This document shows, piece after piece, positions 49,940 through 59,758 of a stretch of DNA of 64,000 bases (positions within the stretch are counted from its first letter, which is position 1; every line of letters starts with the position of its first letter). Under the pieces are notes generated by a model. It was not told the DNA's origin, made no database searches, and worked only from the letters and a program-made list of their open reading frames with translations. The position numbers and the translations under genes are program-made. The stretch spans positions 682,001-746,000 of the forward strand of contig NZ_QMEM01000001.1 in the NCBI RefSeq assembly GCF_003390915.1. The letters are read 5' to 3'. The stretch is from Lewinella sp. IMCC34183 (GTDB lineage: Bacteria > Bacteroidota > Bacteroidia > Chitinophagales > Saprospiraceae).

Positions 49940-52293
49940 TACTCCGTCACGGATTCGGTCGGCGCGTCACTCGATATGCCGGAGCGCACCTCGGGCATGG
50001 CAAAACCATTCAGCAACCGGCGTAGGGCCGATTCGGAATCTTCTTCCTCGTCCCCTTCGCACCTTCCCGCGGGCCGGTCGCGGCAAAAGTTTTCGACTTC
50101 CACGCGGCTGATGAGGTAGGCCAGCAGGCTTTCGGCGCCCTGATTATGGTTGGCACCGCCCGACATCAGTCCATCGTAGCATCCCCCGGTTTCTGGGTTA
50201 TACATGGTAGCCTTCACTTCGTTCTGGCCCGTAAACCAGCCGAAGGTCACGTAGAGGTTGTCACAGTGCGGCTGCAGTCCCTGGTGGCGGCAGGCTTCGC
50301 TGAAGAGCAGCACCTTGCACATCACGTCGATGGGCTGCTGGTCGTAGTGGGGCCGCTCCTGTTCCCGGAGGAAGGGTTGCTCACAGCCGATCGGACAGAG
50401 GATACCGTCGATGATGGTCTGTGAGGCCAGGAAGTTGGTGGAGTCCACGGCGGCCTGCCGGATGGCTTCCTTGCTGATGTGGCGCAGGGCGCGGAACATC
50501 GCCAGCGGCAGGATACCGTTACAGTAGGTGAGGTAGTTCTCGAACCAGTCCCACCCTTCCCGGCGGCTGTCGCCGTAGTGGTCCAGCAGGCGGTTACAGA
50601 GGCGGTCCAGCAGGTTGAGCATTGCCTCGTCCGAGGGCTTGTGGTCCAGGTAGTAGGTCAGGGACAGGACCCCGTAGGCCACCGTACGCGGGCTGCGCAT
50701 CTCGTCGAGGTGGCCGATGGCGCGGATGAAAATTTCTTCCAGCAGCGGCCGCTGGTCGGGCCGCGGCGGATGCGCCAGGCAGTAGCTGACGCCCCACAGG
50801 GCGCGGCCGTAGCTGTCTTCGGAGCCCTGGTCCTCGAGGAACCTACGCTCGTAGGACATGAAGTTGCGGAACGTACCGCTTTCCTTCTGGGCGTGATAGA
50901 TGTAACTGAGATAGGTATCGGAGAGCGCGAGCAGGCGATCCCGGTCGCCCATGCCACGTTGTAGCAGCATACCGACCAGCAGCAGGGCACGCCCGTTGTC
51001 GTCGAGACAGTAGCCTTCCCTGCGGGCCGGGACGGCGTACTTAGCGTGCTGCAGAATACCGCAATCGTCGGTCAGGCGGTAGAGGTGGTCCAGCTTGAGT
51101 TCCGGCAGGTCGGTGACCGGCACGCCGGAACTGCGGTAGCTCTTGTAGGATACCCGGGCGCGGCCGAATACCTGGAGGTATTCCTTGCCGATGCGCGGCC
51201 AGAGCAGCGACTGCCCGTAGGCGGCGGCCCGCTGTCGCATATCGCGCAGGGCGGCGTCGTCGCCGAACAACTCGAGGATAGTACGCGACAGGGCAGGACT
51301 GTCGTGGAAGGGAAACAGCCGTCCCCTACCCTCCTGCAGCAGCTCACTGGCGTGCCAGAAGGGCGTACTTACGATGCCCGCGCCGGCACCTACGGCGTAG
51401 GCCAGGGTACCGCTGGTGATCTGGGCTTCGTTGGGATAGGGTACGACGTAGATGTCGGTGGCCCGCAAGCAGTCGAACAGTTCCTGCTCGGAAGCGAAGC
51501 GGCTGATCATCTGCAGGTTATCGCCCACTCCGAGCTCCCGCGCGAGATCCTGGAGGTAATTGCGGTACTCTTCACCGTTGTCGCGCACGACGTGCGGGTG
51601 GGTCTTGCCCAGTACCACGTAGAGCGTATTGGGATATTCTTTGACGATCGCCGGAAGGGCGCGGATGGAGGTTTCGATGCCCTTGCCACGTCCCAGCAGA
51701 CCAAAGGTGAAAAGGACGCGCCGATCGGTCCAGCCGAGGCGTTCGCGCAGGACGTCGCGGTCGTCGGACTGAATCACCGGAACCCCGTGCTCGATCACCT
51801 GGATCTTTTCGGAGGATACGCTGAAGACTTCCTGGAGCAGGCGGGAGGCCAACTGCGTCATGACCACCACGGCCTGCGCGCGGTCGGCAATGCGGGTGAG
51901 TACGTTGCGCTGTCCGAAACTGGGCTCCTTAAGTACCGTATGGAACGTTACGATCAGGGGGATGCGCAGTTTGTCCAGCAGGTGCATCACGTAGGCTCCG
52001 TCGTCGCCGCCGAAAATGCCGTATTCGTGCTGGAGCACCAGCAGGTCAAAGTCGTTATCGTTCAGGTAATCCGCCGTATCCCGGTAGTCTTTGGCTACCT
52101 GAGGCCGGATCCGGCGGGTGACCTCGACCGGGTAATCGTGATTGTCGCTGGGATCCTCCATGGCAATGATCTCCGCGTACTCCTCGATGGCGGTAGCCTT
52201 GAGGTTACTCAGGATGGCGCGGGCCAGGCTGTTCGTAAAGGTGCCTATGCCACAGGCTTTCGGCGGATAATTTCCCAGGAATGCAATCTTCAT
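49939..52293 (-). CDS. GT4 glycosyltransferase fused to an (alpha/alpha)6-type C-terminal domain
   Basis: 784 residues. Residues 1-385 form a GT4 enzyme: FLGNYPPKACGIGTFTNSLA, VLQHEYGIFGGDDG, TFGLLGRGKGIETSI and a donor pocket where the E-x7-E motif is replaced (VPYPNEAQITSGTLAYAVGA). Residues ~410-740 are helical, with ARREGYCLDDNGRALLLVGM and WDWFENYLTYCNGILPLAMF, resembling (alpha/alpha)6 glycosidase-type domains. The tail is acidic (CEGDEEEDSESA). Soluble, cytoplasmic. The pairing with a GT4 and a GH130 recurs in other bacteria to my knowledge, but the product is not established. Confidence 0.85.
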   Translation of the reverse strand: MKIAFLGNYPPKACGIGTFTNSLARAILSNLKATAIEEYAEIIAMEDPSDNHDYPVEVTRRIRPQVAKDYRDTADYLNDNDFDLLVLQHEYGIFGGDDGAYVMHLLDKLRIPLIVTFHTVLKEPSFGQRNVLTRIADRAQAVVVMTQLASRLLQEVFSVSSEKIQVIEHGVPVIQSDDRDVLRERLGWTDRRVLFTFGLLGRGKGIETSIRALPAIVKEYPNTLYVVLGKTHPHVVRDNGEEYRNYLQDLARELGVGDNLQMISRFASEQELFDCLRATDIYVVPYPNEAQITSGTLAYAVGAGAGIVSTPFWHASELLQEGRGRLFPFHDSPALSRTILELFGDDAALRDMRQRAAAYGQSLLWPRIGKEYLQVFGRARVSYKSYRSSGVPVTDLPELKLDHLYRLTDDCGILQHAKYAVPARREGYCLDDNGRALLLVGMLLQRGMGDRDRLLALSDTYLSYIYHAQKESGTFRNFMSYERRFLEDQGSEDSYGRALWGVSYCLAHPPRPDQRPLLEEIFIRAIGHLDEMRSPRTVAYGVLSLTYYLDHKPSDEAMLNLLDRLCNRLLDHYGDSRREGWDWFENYLTYCNGILPLAMFRALRHISKEAIRQAAVDSTNFLASQTIIDGILCPIGCEQPFLREQERPHYDQQPIDVMCKVLLFSEACRHQGLQPHCDNLYVTFGWFTGQNEVKATMYNPETGGCYDGLMSGGANHNQGAESLLAYLISRVEVENFCRDRPAGRCEGDEEEDSESALRRLLNGFAMPEVRSGISSDAPTESVTE

Positions 52294-52501
52294 CGGCGCG
52301 TGGTGGAGTTAAGTAGGGACGGAGAAATCCGCCTATTTTTAACTGTTTTTCTGACGGTCAAGTTCGTTTTTAAGCGCCCCTGGGGGGCCGTTAGATCCGA
52401 TTGCGGCCGCAGGCCCTTATTTCACTCACTTCTGTCATTTCAGAAAATCCGGGCCGTTACCGGGCGGCGGGGCGCGGGTGCGGGGGGCGGCGCGGGTTTG
52501 C

Positions 52502-52509
52502 TATCTTTG
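52502..52509 (+). promoter_or_regulatory. parB: -7 box of parB
   Basis: TATCTTTG, an exact consensus match ending 22 bases before the parB ATG. It rules out the in-frame upstream extension to 52478. The rest of the gap 52294-52501 shows a T-rich stretch but no feature I can name. Confidence 0.7.
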
Positions 52510-52531
52510 CGGGCAAACCCGACCCTGCCCT

Positions 52532-53443
52532 ATGGCCAAAAAACTGAAGCGAGGAAAACCCAGCAGCAGCGACCTGAAAAACGGACTAAGTGCCCTGTTC
52601 CCCGGCCAGCGGCTCGACCGGGCCAGCGAGGAGGAAACCATCAAGACGCTCAGCCGCAACTTCGCGATGTTGCCCGTCGACAAGATTTCGGCCAACCCGG
52701 ATCAGCCCCGACAGGAGTTTGAAAAGGAGGCGCTTAAGGAACTGGCCGACAGCATTCGCGTGCACGGCATCATCCAGCCGATGACCGTTCGCCATATGGG
52801 CGACGGTACCTACCAGATCATCAGCGGCGAGCGCCGCTACCGCGCCAGCCAGCTGGCCGGACTGCGGGAGGTACCCGCCTTTATCCGCACGGCCAACGAC
52901 CAGACGCTGCTGGAAATGGCCCTCATCGAGAACATCCAGCGGGAAGACCTCAACCCCATGGAAGTGGCCTACTCCTACCTCCGCCTGCAGGAGGAGTTCG
53001 ACCTCACCCAGGAGCAACTCGCCGCCCGGGTAGGCAAGAAACGCTCCACGATAACCAACTACCTCACGATCCTGAGTACCTCCAACCGGGTGCGGCAGGC
53101 CATCAAGGACCGCAAGATTAGCATCGGCGCGGCCAAGACCTTCTCCGGTATTAAGGACATCGGCCAGCAGGAGACCTTCCTCGACGATATCCTCTCCCAC
53201 CCCAACTGGTCGGTACGCGACATCGAGCGCGAAAGCCGCGTGTACAAGAATAAGAACAAGGTGACTAAAGGCGCTCCGCCCTCCAACGACGAGGCCCGTC
53301 GCGTGGAGCAGGCCTTCGCCGAGTTCTTCGGCACCAAAAAAGTAAAGGTCAAGGTCGACAACCGGGAGGGCCGCTCGGGCACTATCACCCTGCGCTTCGA
53401 AAGCAAGGAGCAGCTGGACCAGTTTTACAAGGCCGTGGAGTAG
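52532..53443 (+). CDS. parB: Chromosome-partitioning protein ParB
   Basis: 303 residues. The CTP-binding ParB core has ANPDQPRQEFEKEALKEL and ISGERRYRASQLAG (the GERRxRA box), then NIQREDLNPMEVAYSY and the HTH (LTQEQLAARVGKKRSTITNYL) that binds parS. The C-terminus is the dimer domain. parA is not next to it. DUF5683 follows after 43 bases, the order usual in Bacteroidota. No parS-like sequence was searched for beyond the window. Confidence 0.96.
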   Translation: MAKKLKRGKPSSSDLKNGLSALFPGQRLDRASEEETIKTLSRNFAMLPVDKISANPDQPRQEFEKEALKELADSIRVHGIIQPMTVRHMGDGTYQIISGERRYRASQLAGLREVPAFIRTANDQTLLEMALIENIQREDLNPMEVAYSYLRLQEEFDLTQEQLAARVGKKRSTITNYLTILSTSNRVRQAIKDRKISIGAAKTFSGIKDIGQQETFLDDILSHPNWSVRDIERESRVYKNKNKVTKGAPPSNDEARRVEQAFAEFFGTKKVKVKVDNREGRSGTITLRFESKEQLDQFYKAVE

Positions 53444-53486
53444 CCGGCAGGCAACCAATCCCGCACGTCCGGCATCACTTGCCCGT

Positions 53487-54149
53487 ATGTCTTCTACTTC
53501 CTTAATCCGCTCCTGCCTGCTGGCCTTCCTCCTGCTCGCTGCCCTGGCACCCGCGGCCGCGCAGACCGAACCCGTCCGCGATACCCTGCCGGGGGGCGAC
53601 GAGATTCGTACCCTCCGGGAGATCAACCGCGAGCCCAAGCAGGCCCTGCTCTGGTCCATCATTCCCGGCGGCGGGCAGGTGTACAATCGGGCCTGGTGGA
53701 AGGTACCCCTGGTCTACGGCGGCCTCCTCGGCATCGTAGCGGTGGCCGACTACAACCAGACGCTCTTCTCCCGCTACGTCACGGCCCTGGAGGAGCGCTG
53801 CCTCGGCAACGGCCGCATCATTATCATTCCCAACGCGGCCTGCACCCCTACCCCCAACGAGCCTTCACTGGCCGCCGTGCCCACCGAGGCCCTGATCCGG
53901 GCCCGCAACAGCGTGAACCGCAACCGGCAGACCGCCTACATCTTCGTGATCGCCGGCTACGTACTGCAGGCGGTGGAGGCCTTTACCGACGCCCACCTGC
54001 AAAATTTCGATATCAGTGACGACCTGAGCCTGCACCTGGGGCCCGTTAGCGGTCCCGACACCGGTACGGGGGCGGGGCTCACGGTACCGCTGGGCAGCGG
54101 TCGGCGGCTACAGCTGCAGGAGGCTGCCGTTAGTCGGATGTCCCGTTGA
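53487..54149 (+). CDS. DUF5683 membrane protein
   Basis: 220 residues with a signal peptide (LLAFLLLAALAPAAAQ), the KQALLWSIIPGGGQVYNRAWWKVPLVYGG block that defines DUF5683, and two further helices. It is a constant neighbour of parB in Bacteroidota; function unknown. The last 20 bases overlap the convergent hemC gene. Confidence 0.88.
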   Translation: MSSTSLIRSCLLAFLLLAALAPAAAQTEPVRDTLPGGDEIRTLREINREPKQALLWSIIPGGGQVYNRAWWKVPLVYGGLLGIVAVADYNQTLFSRYVTALEERCLGNGRIIIIPNAACTPTPNEPSLAAVPTEALIRARNSVNRNRQTAYIFVIAGYVLQAVEAFTDAHLQNFDISDDLSLHLGPVSGPDTGTGAGLTVPLGSGRRLQLQEAAVSRMSR

Positions 54150-55029
54150 GCAGCTGTGACACGACCTCCTCCGGCAGGCCCGCCCGCGTGGAGCGGCTCA
54201 CCTGCACCCGTCGCAGGGGGGCAGCGGCATCGGGAGCGTAGGCCGCCCAGACGTGGTAGTTGCCCAGCTGGTCCTTCTCGCAGTATACGCCCAGGGGCAT
54301 GGAACAGCCTCCCTCCATCAGGTTGAGGACGGTGCGCTCCACGTTGGTGCACTCCCCGACCACCGGGTGGTGCAGCAGGGATAGTTTCTTGCGCATCTCG
54401 ATATCGTCCTCGCGGGTCTGCACGGCCATGACGCCCTGCCCGGGGGCGGGCACGAATTCCCGCGGACTGGGCCGAATGACTTCCAGCTCACTCAGGTCAA
54501 GCTCCAGTCGCTCGAGCCCGGCGGCGGCCAGCACCACGGCGTCCAGTTCACCGCTTAGCGCCTTCTTCATACGGGTGGGCACGTTGCCGCGGATATCGAC
54601 CGGCACCAGGCCGGGGTGCAGGTCGCGCAGTACGGCCTTGCGCCGGTTGCTGCTGGTACCGATGGTGGCCCCTTCCCCGAGCCAGAGGGGCTGTCCCTTC
54701 ACCACCCGGTCCTTGTGAATGAGCACCACGTCCTCCACCGAAGCCCGGTAGCTAAGCGCGGCCAGCACCAGCCCTTCCGGCTGATTGGTGGGCAAATCCT
54801 TGAGGCTATGCACGGCACAGTCGACGCGGCCCTCCAGCAGCGCGTCCTCGATCTCCTTGGTGAAGAAGCCCTTACCCTCCAGCTTGTCGAAGCCGAGGTG
54901 CTGTACGCGGTCGCCCTGGGTCTTGATGACTTCCAGTTCGCTCTCGATGCCGTGCTTGCGGAGTTCCGCCTGTACGAAATGGGCCTGCCAGAGGGCCAGG
55001 CGGGAGCCGCGGGTGCCGATTCGGATCAT
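54130..55029 (-). CDS. hemC: Hydroxymethylbilane synthase (porphobilinogen deaminase)
   Basis: 299 residues; joins four porphobilinogens into hydroxymethylbilane in heme synthesis. Substrate-site Asp in AVHSLKDLPT and the dipyrromethane-cofactor Cys in MEGGCSMPLGVYC. N-terminus MIRIGTRGSRLALWQA is complete. It is downstream of asnS on the same strand, with a palindromic element in the gap. Convergent 20-base overlap with DUF5683. Confidence 0.97.
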   Translation of the reverse strand: MIRIGTRGSRLALWQAHFVQAELRKHGIESELEVIKTQGDRVQHLGFDKLEGKGFFTKEIEDALLEGRVDCAVHSLKDLPTNQPEGLVLAALSYRASVEDVVLIHKDRVVKGQPLWLGEGATIGTSSNRRKAVLRDLHPGLVPVDIRGNVPTRMKKALSGELDAVVLAAAGLERLELDLSELEVIRPSPREFVPAPGQGVMAVQTREDDIEMRKKLSLLHHPVVGECTNVERTVLNLMEGGCSMPLGVYCEKDQLGNYHVWAAYAPDAAAPLRRVQVSRSTRAGLPEEVVSQLLNGTSD

Positions 55030-55037
55030 TTCTTATG

Positions 55038-55125
55038 GTTGGTGAATTGCTGAGTTGGTGCATTACTGCGTTGCGCGCATGTCCTGCGCGCAACGCAGCA
55101 ACTCAGTAATTCAGTAATTCAGTGA
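55038..55125 (+). repeat. Dispersed palindromic intergenic element, copy 2
   Basis: Fills the asnS-hemC gap. A perfect 14-bp stem (CTGCGTTGCGCGCA at 55066-55079, TGCGCGCAACGCAG at 55085-55098) with a five-base loop, flanked by GAGTTG/CAACTC and by three tandem 8-9-mers of CAGTAATT type. Its first 35 bases align without gaps to the element at 6349 (29 of 35 identical). Confidence 0.8.
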
Positions 55126-56559
<1,434 letters not shown>

Positions 56560-56580
56560 GGGGGCGATAAGTTAAGCGCG

Positions 56581-56588
56581 CAAAGGTA
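56581..56588 (-). promoter_or_regulatory. asnS: -7 box of asnS
   Basis: TACCTTTG on the minus strand is an exact TAnnTTTG match at the usual distance from the asnS start. It lies in the 44-base gap after the endonuclease III gene, so asnS has its own promoter. Confidence 0.65.
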
Positions 56589-56603
56589 GTACATCCCTGC
56601 GGG

Positions 56604-57284
56604 CTACGTCTTCTGCGGAAAGTCACAAAGCTCCCGGATCACGCAGCGGTCGCAGGCCGGATGGCGGTAGAAGCACACCCGCTGCCCGTGGCGCATGAAT
56701 CCCTGGTGGGAGTCGTAGACGCGCAGTCCGTCCCACTCCTCCGGCAGGTACGCCTGAAGGATCTGTGAGGCTTTCTCGATGCTCGCCTTCGGCGGCACGA
56801 TACCGCTGCGCTGCGCCACGCGCTGGTGGTGGGTATCGACCACGAGGGCCGGCATACGCAGGCGACTGAAGCTCAGCACGGCGGCGCTCGTCTTTGCTCC
56901 CACCCCGGGGATCTCTTCCAGCCAGTCGCGGGCTTCCCGCACGGACAGGTCGGCCAGGAATTCCAGGTCCAGCTTGCCGCCCCGTCGCTCGCGCACCTGC
57001 CGCAGGGCCTCCTGGATGCGGGGGGCCTTCACCTCCGGGTAGGTGACCGCCGCGATGGCCGACTGTACCTGCTCCGTCGGGGCGTCGATCACTTCCTCCC
57101 AGGTGGGTAGCGTCTCGGTCAGCTTCAGGAAGGCGCTGCGGGTCACGGGGTTCTTCGTCCGGTGGGACAGCAGGCTGCCCACCAATTCGCTCACCGGATC
57201 GCGGTAGCCGAAGGGCTCGAAGGGCGCGCCGTATTCGCGGCAGAGGATCTCGTCGATGGTCAGGGCGCGTTCGCGTAGGGTCAT
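56604..57284 (-). CDS. Endonuclease III-like DNA glycosylase
   Basis: 226 residues. Helix-hairpin-helix LEEIPGVGAKTSAAVLSFS with the catalytic Lys, then VVDTHHQRV with the catalytic Asp, and a C-terminal 4Fe-4S cluster with exactly the Nth spacing (C-x6-C-x2-C-x5-C in CFYRHPACDRCVIRELC). The N-terminal region (SHRTKNPVTRSAFLKL) differs from the usual SAQTTD of Nth, so it is a related subgroup. Removes oxidised bases in base excision repair. Confidence 0.88.
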   Translation of the reverse strand: MTLRERALTIDEILCREYGAPFEPFGYRDPVSELVGSLLSHRTKNPVTRSAFLKLTETLPTWEEVIDAPTEQVQSAIAAVTYPEVKAPRIQEALRQVRERRGGKLDLEFLADLSVREARDWLEEIPGVGAKTSAAVLSFSRLRMPALVVDTHHQRVAQRSGIVPPKASIEKASQILQAYLPEEWDGLRVYDSHQGFMRHGQRVCFYRHPACDRCVIRELCDFPQKT

Positions 57285-57361
57285 GGTGGTGGATGTCGCG
57301 CGGGGGGTGCGGGGTTCCGCCGCCCCGTGCTTTGTTGGGGTTTGCGCGCTAACTTTCCGCC

Positions 57362-58111
57362 TTGGAAACCCTCTGGCTGTTCATGGCCTTCTTCGTTGTC
57401 GCCCTGCTCTACGCCTCCGCCGGATTCGGGGGCGGCAGCAGCTACCTGGCGGTACTGGCGCTGGCGGGCCTGCCGGCGGGGATCATCCGGCCCATAGCGC
57501 TGATTTGCAACCTCGTCGTGACCGGTGGGGGGAGTTACGCCTTCGCCCGGGCGGGTGTCACGCCCTGGCGGCGCGCCCTGCCCCTGGTTGCCGCTAGCAT
57601 GCCGGCCGCCTTCCTGGGGGGGCGACAGGCACTTCCCCGCGAGCAGTACCTTCTGTTGCTTGGCGGCCTGCTGCTGCTGGCGGGGATACTTATGGTTTTC
57701 CGACCGGCTCCGCGGGACACGGCTCGTGCGGGTGGCGCGGCCGCGGGTGCGGTGGCCGTCGGTATCGGGGGCGTGGTCGGGTTCGTATCCGGGGTGTTAG
57801 GCATCGGCGGGGGCATCTTCCTATCCCCCATCCTGTTCCTCACGCGGTGGGCCCACGCGCGGGCCATCGCGGCGACCACGAGTCTGTTCATCGTGCTCAA
57901 TTCCGCCGCCGGACTGGCCGGTCAGTTCAGCGTGGGGATCGATCTCGACCTTTCGCTCACCGCCGTCCTGGTGCTGGCGGTGCTGGTCGGCGGCTGGCTG
58001 GGGACCCGGCTGACGCTGGAACGCTTCCCTCCCCACGTCATCCAAAAAGTAGCCGCGGCGCTCATCCTTTTGGTAGGCCTCAGGTTAGTATGGACAAACT
58101 GGCCCACCTGA
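57362..58111 (+). CDS. TauE/SafE-family (TSUP) membrane permease
   Basis: 249 residues, about eight helices in two halves, each with a Gly-rich turn (YASAGFGGGSSYLAVLAL and SGVLGIGGGIFLSPILFL). The family exports sulfite, sulfoacetate or similar anions. The start is uncertain: TTG at 57362 gives the normal family N-terminus (METLWLFMAFF), ATG at 57383 is the alternative and sits better behind a TAACTTTC box (57350-57357). moaD begins five bases after the stop, so a sulfur/molybdopterin link is possible. Confidence 0.85.
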   Translation: METLWLFMAFFVVALLYASAGFGGGSSYLAVLALAGLPAGIIRPIALICNLVVTGGGSYAFARAGVTPWRRALPLVAASMPAAFLGGRQALPREQYLLLLGGLLLLAGILMVFRPAPRDTARAGGAAAGAVAVGIGGVVGFVSGVLGIGGGIFLSPILFLTRWAHARAIAATTSLFIVLNSAAGLAGQFSVGIDLDLSLTAVLVLAVLVGGWLGTRLTLERFPPHVIQKVAAALILLVGLRLVWTNWPT

Positions 58112-58116
58112 CGCCT

Positions 58117-58353
58117 ATGAAGATTCTCTGCTTCGGGGTCGCCCGCGAGATCGCCGGGGGCTCCCACCTTTTCCTGGACGACGTAGCCGGCGGCACCGTC
58201 GCTTCCCTCCGCGAGCGCCTGCTGCGCGACTACCCGGCCTTCGGCGAACTGGTCAGCTTCGCCGTTGCCCGCAACGAGGAATACGCTGAGGACACCGATA
58301 TCGTAGAGGCCGGCGACGAAGTCGTCATCATTCCCCCCGTTGCCGGTGGCTGA
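58117..58353 (+). CDS. moaD: Molybdopterin synthase small subunit MoaD
   Basis: 78 residues, beta-grasp sulfur carrier ending in the obligatory Gly-Gly (IPPVAGG). The ATG at 58117 follows the permease stop by five bases; longer in-frame forms overlap that gene and are rejected. MoaD carries the thiocarboxylate that MoaE uses to make the dithiolene of molybdopterin. It overlaps moaE by eight bases. Confidence 0.92.
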   Translation: MKILCFGVAREIAGGSHLFLDDVAGGTVASLRERLLRDYPAFGELVSFAVARNEEYAEDTDIVEAGDEVVIIPPVAGG

Positions 58354-58780
58354 TCGGGATCCACACATCGACGTCGTGCTCAGCGGTGAGCCGCTCTCCC
58401 TGGACGATTGCCAGTCGTTCGTCGCCCACCCTTCCTGCGGCGGGCTCTGTTTCTTCGTGGGCACCATCCGCGACCTCAACCTCGGTGAGACCGTTACCCA
58501 CCTCGAATTCGAGGCCTACGCTCCCATGGCCGTGCGCGAGATGCGCAAGATCGCCGTCGCCGCCCGCGAGCGTTTCGGACTCCACGCCGTCTCCCTCCAC
58601 CACCGGACGGGCGACCTGGCCATCGGCGATACCGCCGTCATCGTCGCCGTCAGCAGCAAGCACCGCAAACCCGCTTTCGAGGGATGTGAATTCGTCATCG
58701 ATGAACTAAAGAAGACCGTCCCGATCTGGAAGCGAGAGTTTCGGGCGGACGGTACGCACTGGCTTAATGCTAGACCGTAG
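58346..58780 (+). CDS. moaE: Molybdopterin synthase catalytic subunit MoaE
   Basis: 144 residues from a GTG at 58346 (a TTG two codons earlier is possible). MoaE blocks: CGGLCFFVGTIRD, LEFEAYAPMAVREM, HRTGDLAIGD, and the active-site lysines in DELKKTVPIWKREF. With MoaD it converts cyclic pyranopterin monophosphate to molybdopterin. The rest of the moa/mog genes are not in the window. Short overlap with moaD implies coupled translation. Confidence 0.93.
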   Translation: MADRDPHIDVVLSGEPLSLDDCQSFVAHPSCGGLCFFVGTIRDLNLGETVTHLEFEAYAPMAVREMRKIAVAARERFGLHAVSLHHRTGDLAIGDTAVIVAVSSKHRKPAFEGCEFVIDELKKTVPIWKREFRADGTHWLNARP

Positions 58781-58861
58781 GTAGCGGGTAGTGGTTAGCG
58801 TGTAGTGGCTAGCAGGTAGCCGGGCACTATACGCTACCTGCTACCTGATGCTAAATAGCGG
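58776..58861. repeat. Intergenic hairpin made of short slipped repeats
   Basis: AGCAGGTAGC (58811-58820) and GCTACCTGCT (58833-58842) form a 10-bp perfect stem. The left flank consists of repeated GTAG(C/T)GG-like words and the right flank of their complements. Same style as the elements at 6349 and 55038, but unrelated in sequence. It may terminate the moaE transcript. The remaining bases to the DUF892 gene show no clear feature. Confidence 0.6.
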
Positions 58862-58963
58862 TACACGCCTGGGGTTAATCGGGCACGGGGAGGGACGAAA
58901 CCGAACATGGGCACTACCACGAGGTTGCATTTATAACTAAATGACAATCAATACATCAGAACT

Positions 58964-59446
58964 ATGAAAAACTTACAAGAACTACTCGAGCATCAATTGC
59001 GGGACCTGTACTCCGCGGAAGGGCAGTACGCCGAGATCCTCCCGAAAATGATCGAGGCCGCTTCGGACGACAAGCTCAAAAAGATGTTCACCGACCACCT
59101 GAATCAGACCAAGTCCCAGCAGGACCGCGTCCGCCAACTTCTGGAAGACATCAACGTCAAGCCCGGTGGCGTGAAGTGCAAAGCCATGGAGGGACTCGTG
59201 AAGGAATGCGTAGAGATGATCGGAGAGGATGCCACCCCCGCCGTTATGGACGCGGGACTCATCGCCGACGCCCAGCGCTGTGAGCACTATGAGATTTCCG
59301 GATACGGTACGGCGACCAAGTACGCCATGACCCTCGGACACGATAAGATGGTAAAAGTACTCGACGCCATTCTCGATGAGGAATCCAGGTTCAACGAGGA
59401 ACTGAACGATCTGGCCATCCAGGAGATCAACAAGAAGGCGGTCTAG
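58964..59446 (+). CDS. DUF892 (YciF-like) ferritin-fold protein
   Basis: 160 residues, four-helix ferritin-like bundle. Metal-ligand-type residues appear as ELLEHQLRDLYSAEGQ (E-x6-Y), DHLNQTKSQQDR, DAQRCEHYEISGYGT (E/H pair) and DEESRFNEELNDL. YciE/YciF proteins are linked to stress response; metal binding is likely but the reaction is unknown. Single gene, with its own terminator at 59544-59574. Confidence 0.9.
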   Translation: MKNLQELLEHQLRDLYSAEGQYAEILPKMIEAASDDKLKKMFTDHLNQTKSQQDRVRQLLEDINVKPGGVKCKAMEGLVKECVEMIGEDATPAVMDAGLIADAQRCEHYEISGYGTATKYAMTLGHDKMVKVLDAILDEESRFNEELNDLAIQEINKKAV

Positions 59447-59543
59447 CAACGTTGCTTGTAACCATGCCCCCTGCGAGCCTGTAGGGTGACTCAGGGTCAT
59501 TGGGTTCGCAAGCGACACAATCCCCCTGCAGGATTAGCCAATT

Positions 59544-59574
59544 AAAAAGGCGCGGTGCTTCACCGCGCCTTTTT
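59544..59574. terminator. Bidirectional intrinsic terminator
   Basis: AAAAAGGCGCGGTG (59544-59557), loop CTT, CACCGCGCCTTTTT (59561-59574): a 14-bp stem with T-runs on both strands. It ends the DUF892 transcript and could also stop transcripts from the HxlR gene. The stretch 59575-59758 between it and the HxlR stop shows no gene or repeat that I can support. Confidence 0.93.
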
Positions 59575-59758
59575 ATTTTTCCCGACTGTCTGGGGGGCAG
59601 TGCATGTTTTTTCAGGCAAGTAGGACAACCGGATATGTTGAAACAACACCCGCACCGCTAACCGCCGGCGAGTCCTTTTGCTGCGGTGGTTGTGGAGGTA
59701 GGCCAGCTCGTAATTTACCGATGTTAAGTAGCGTTGAAACGCAGCTTCACGGCCTGCC

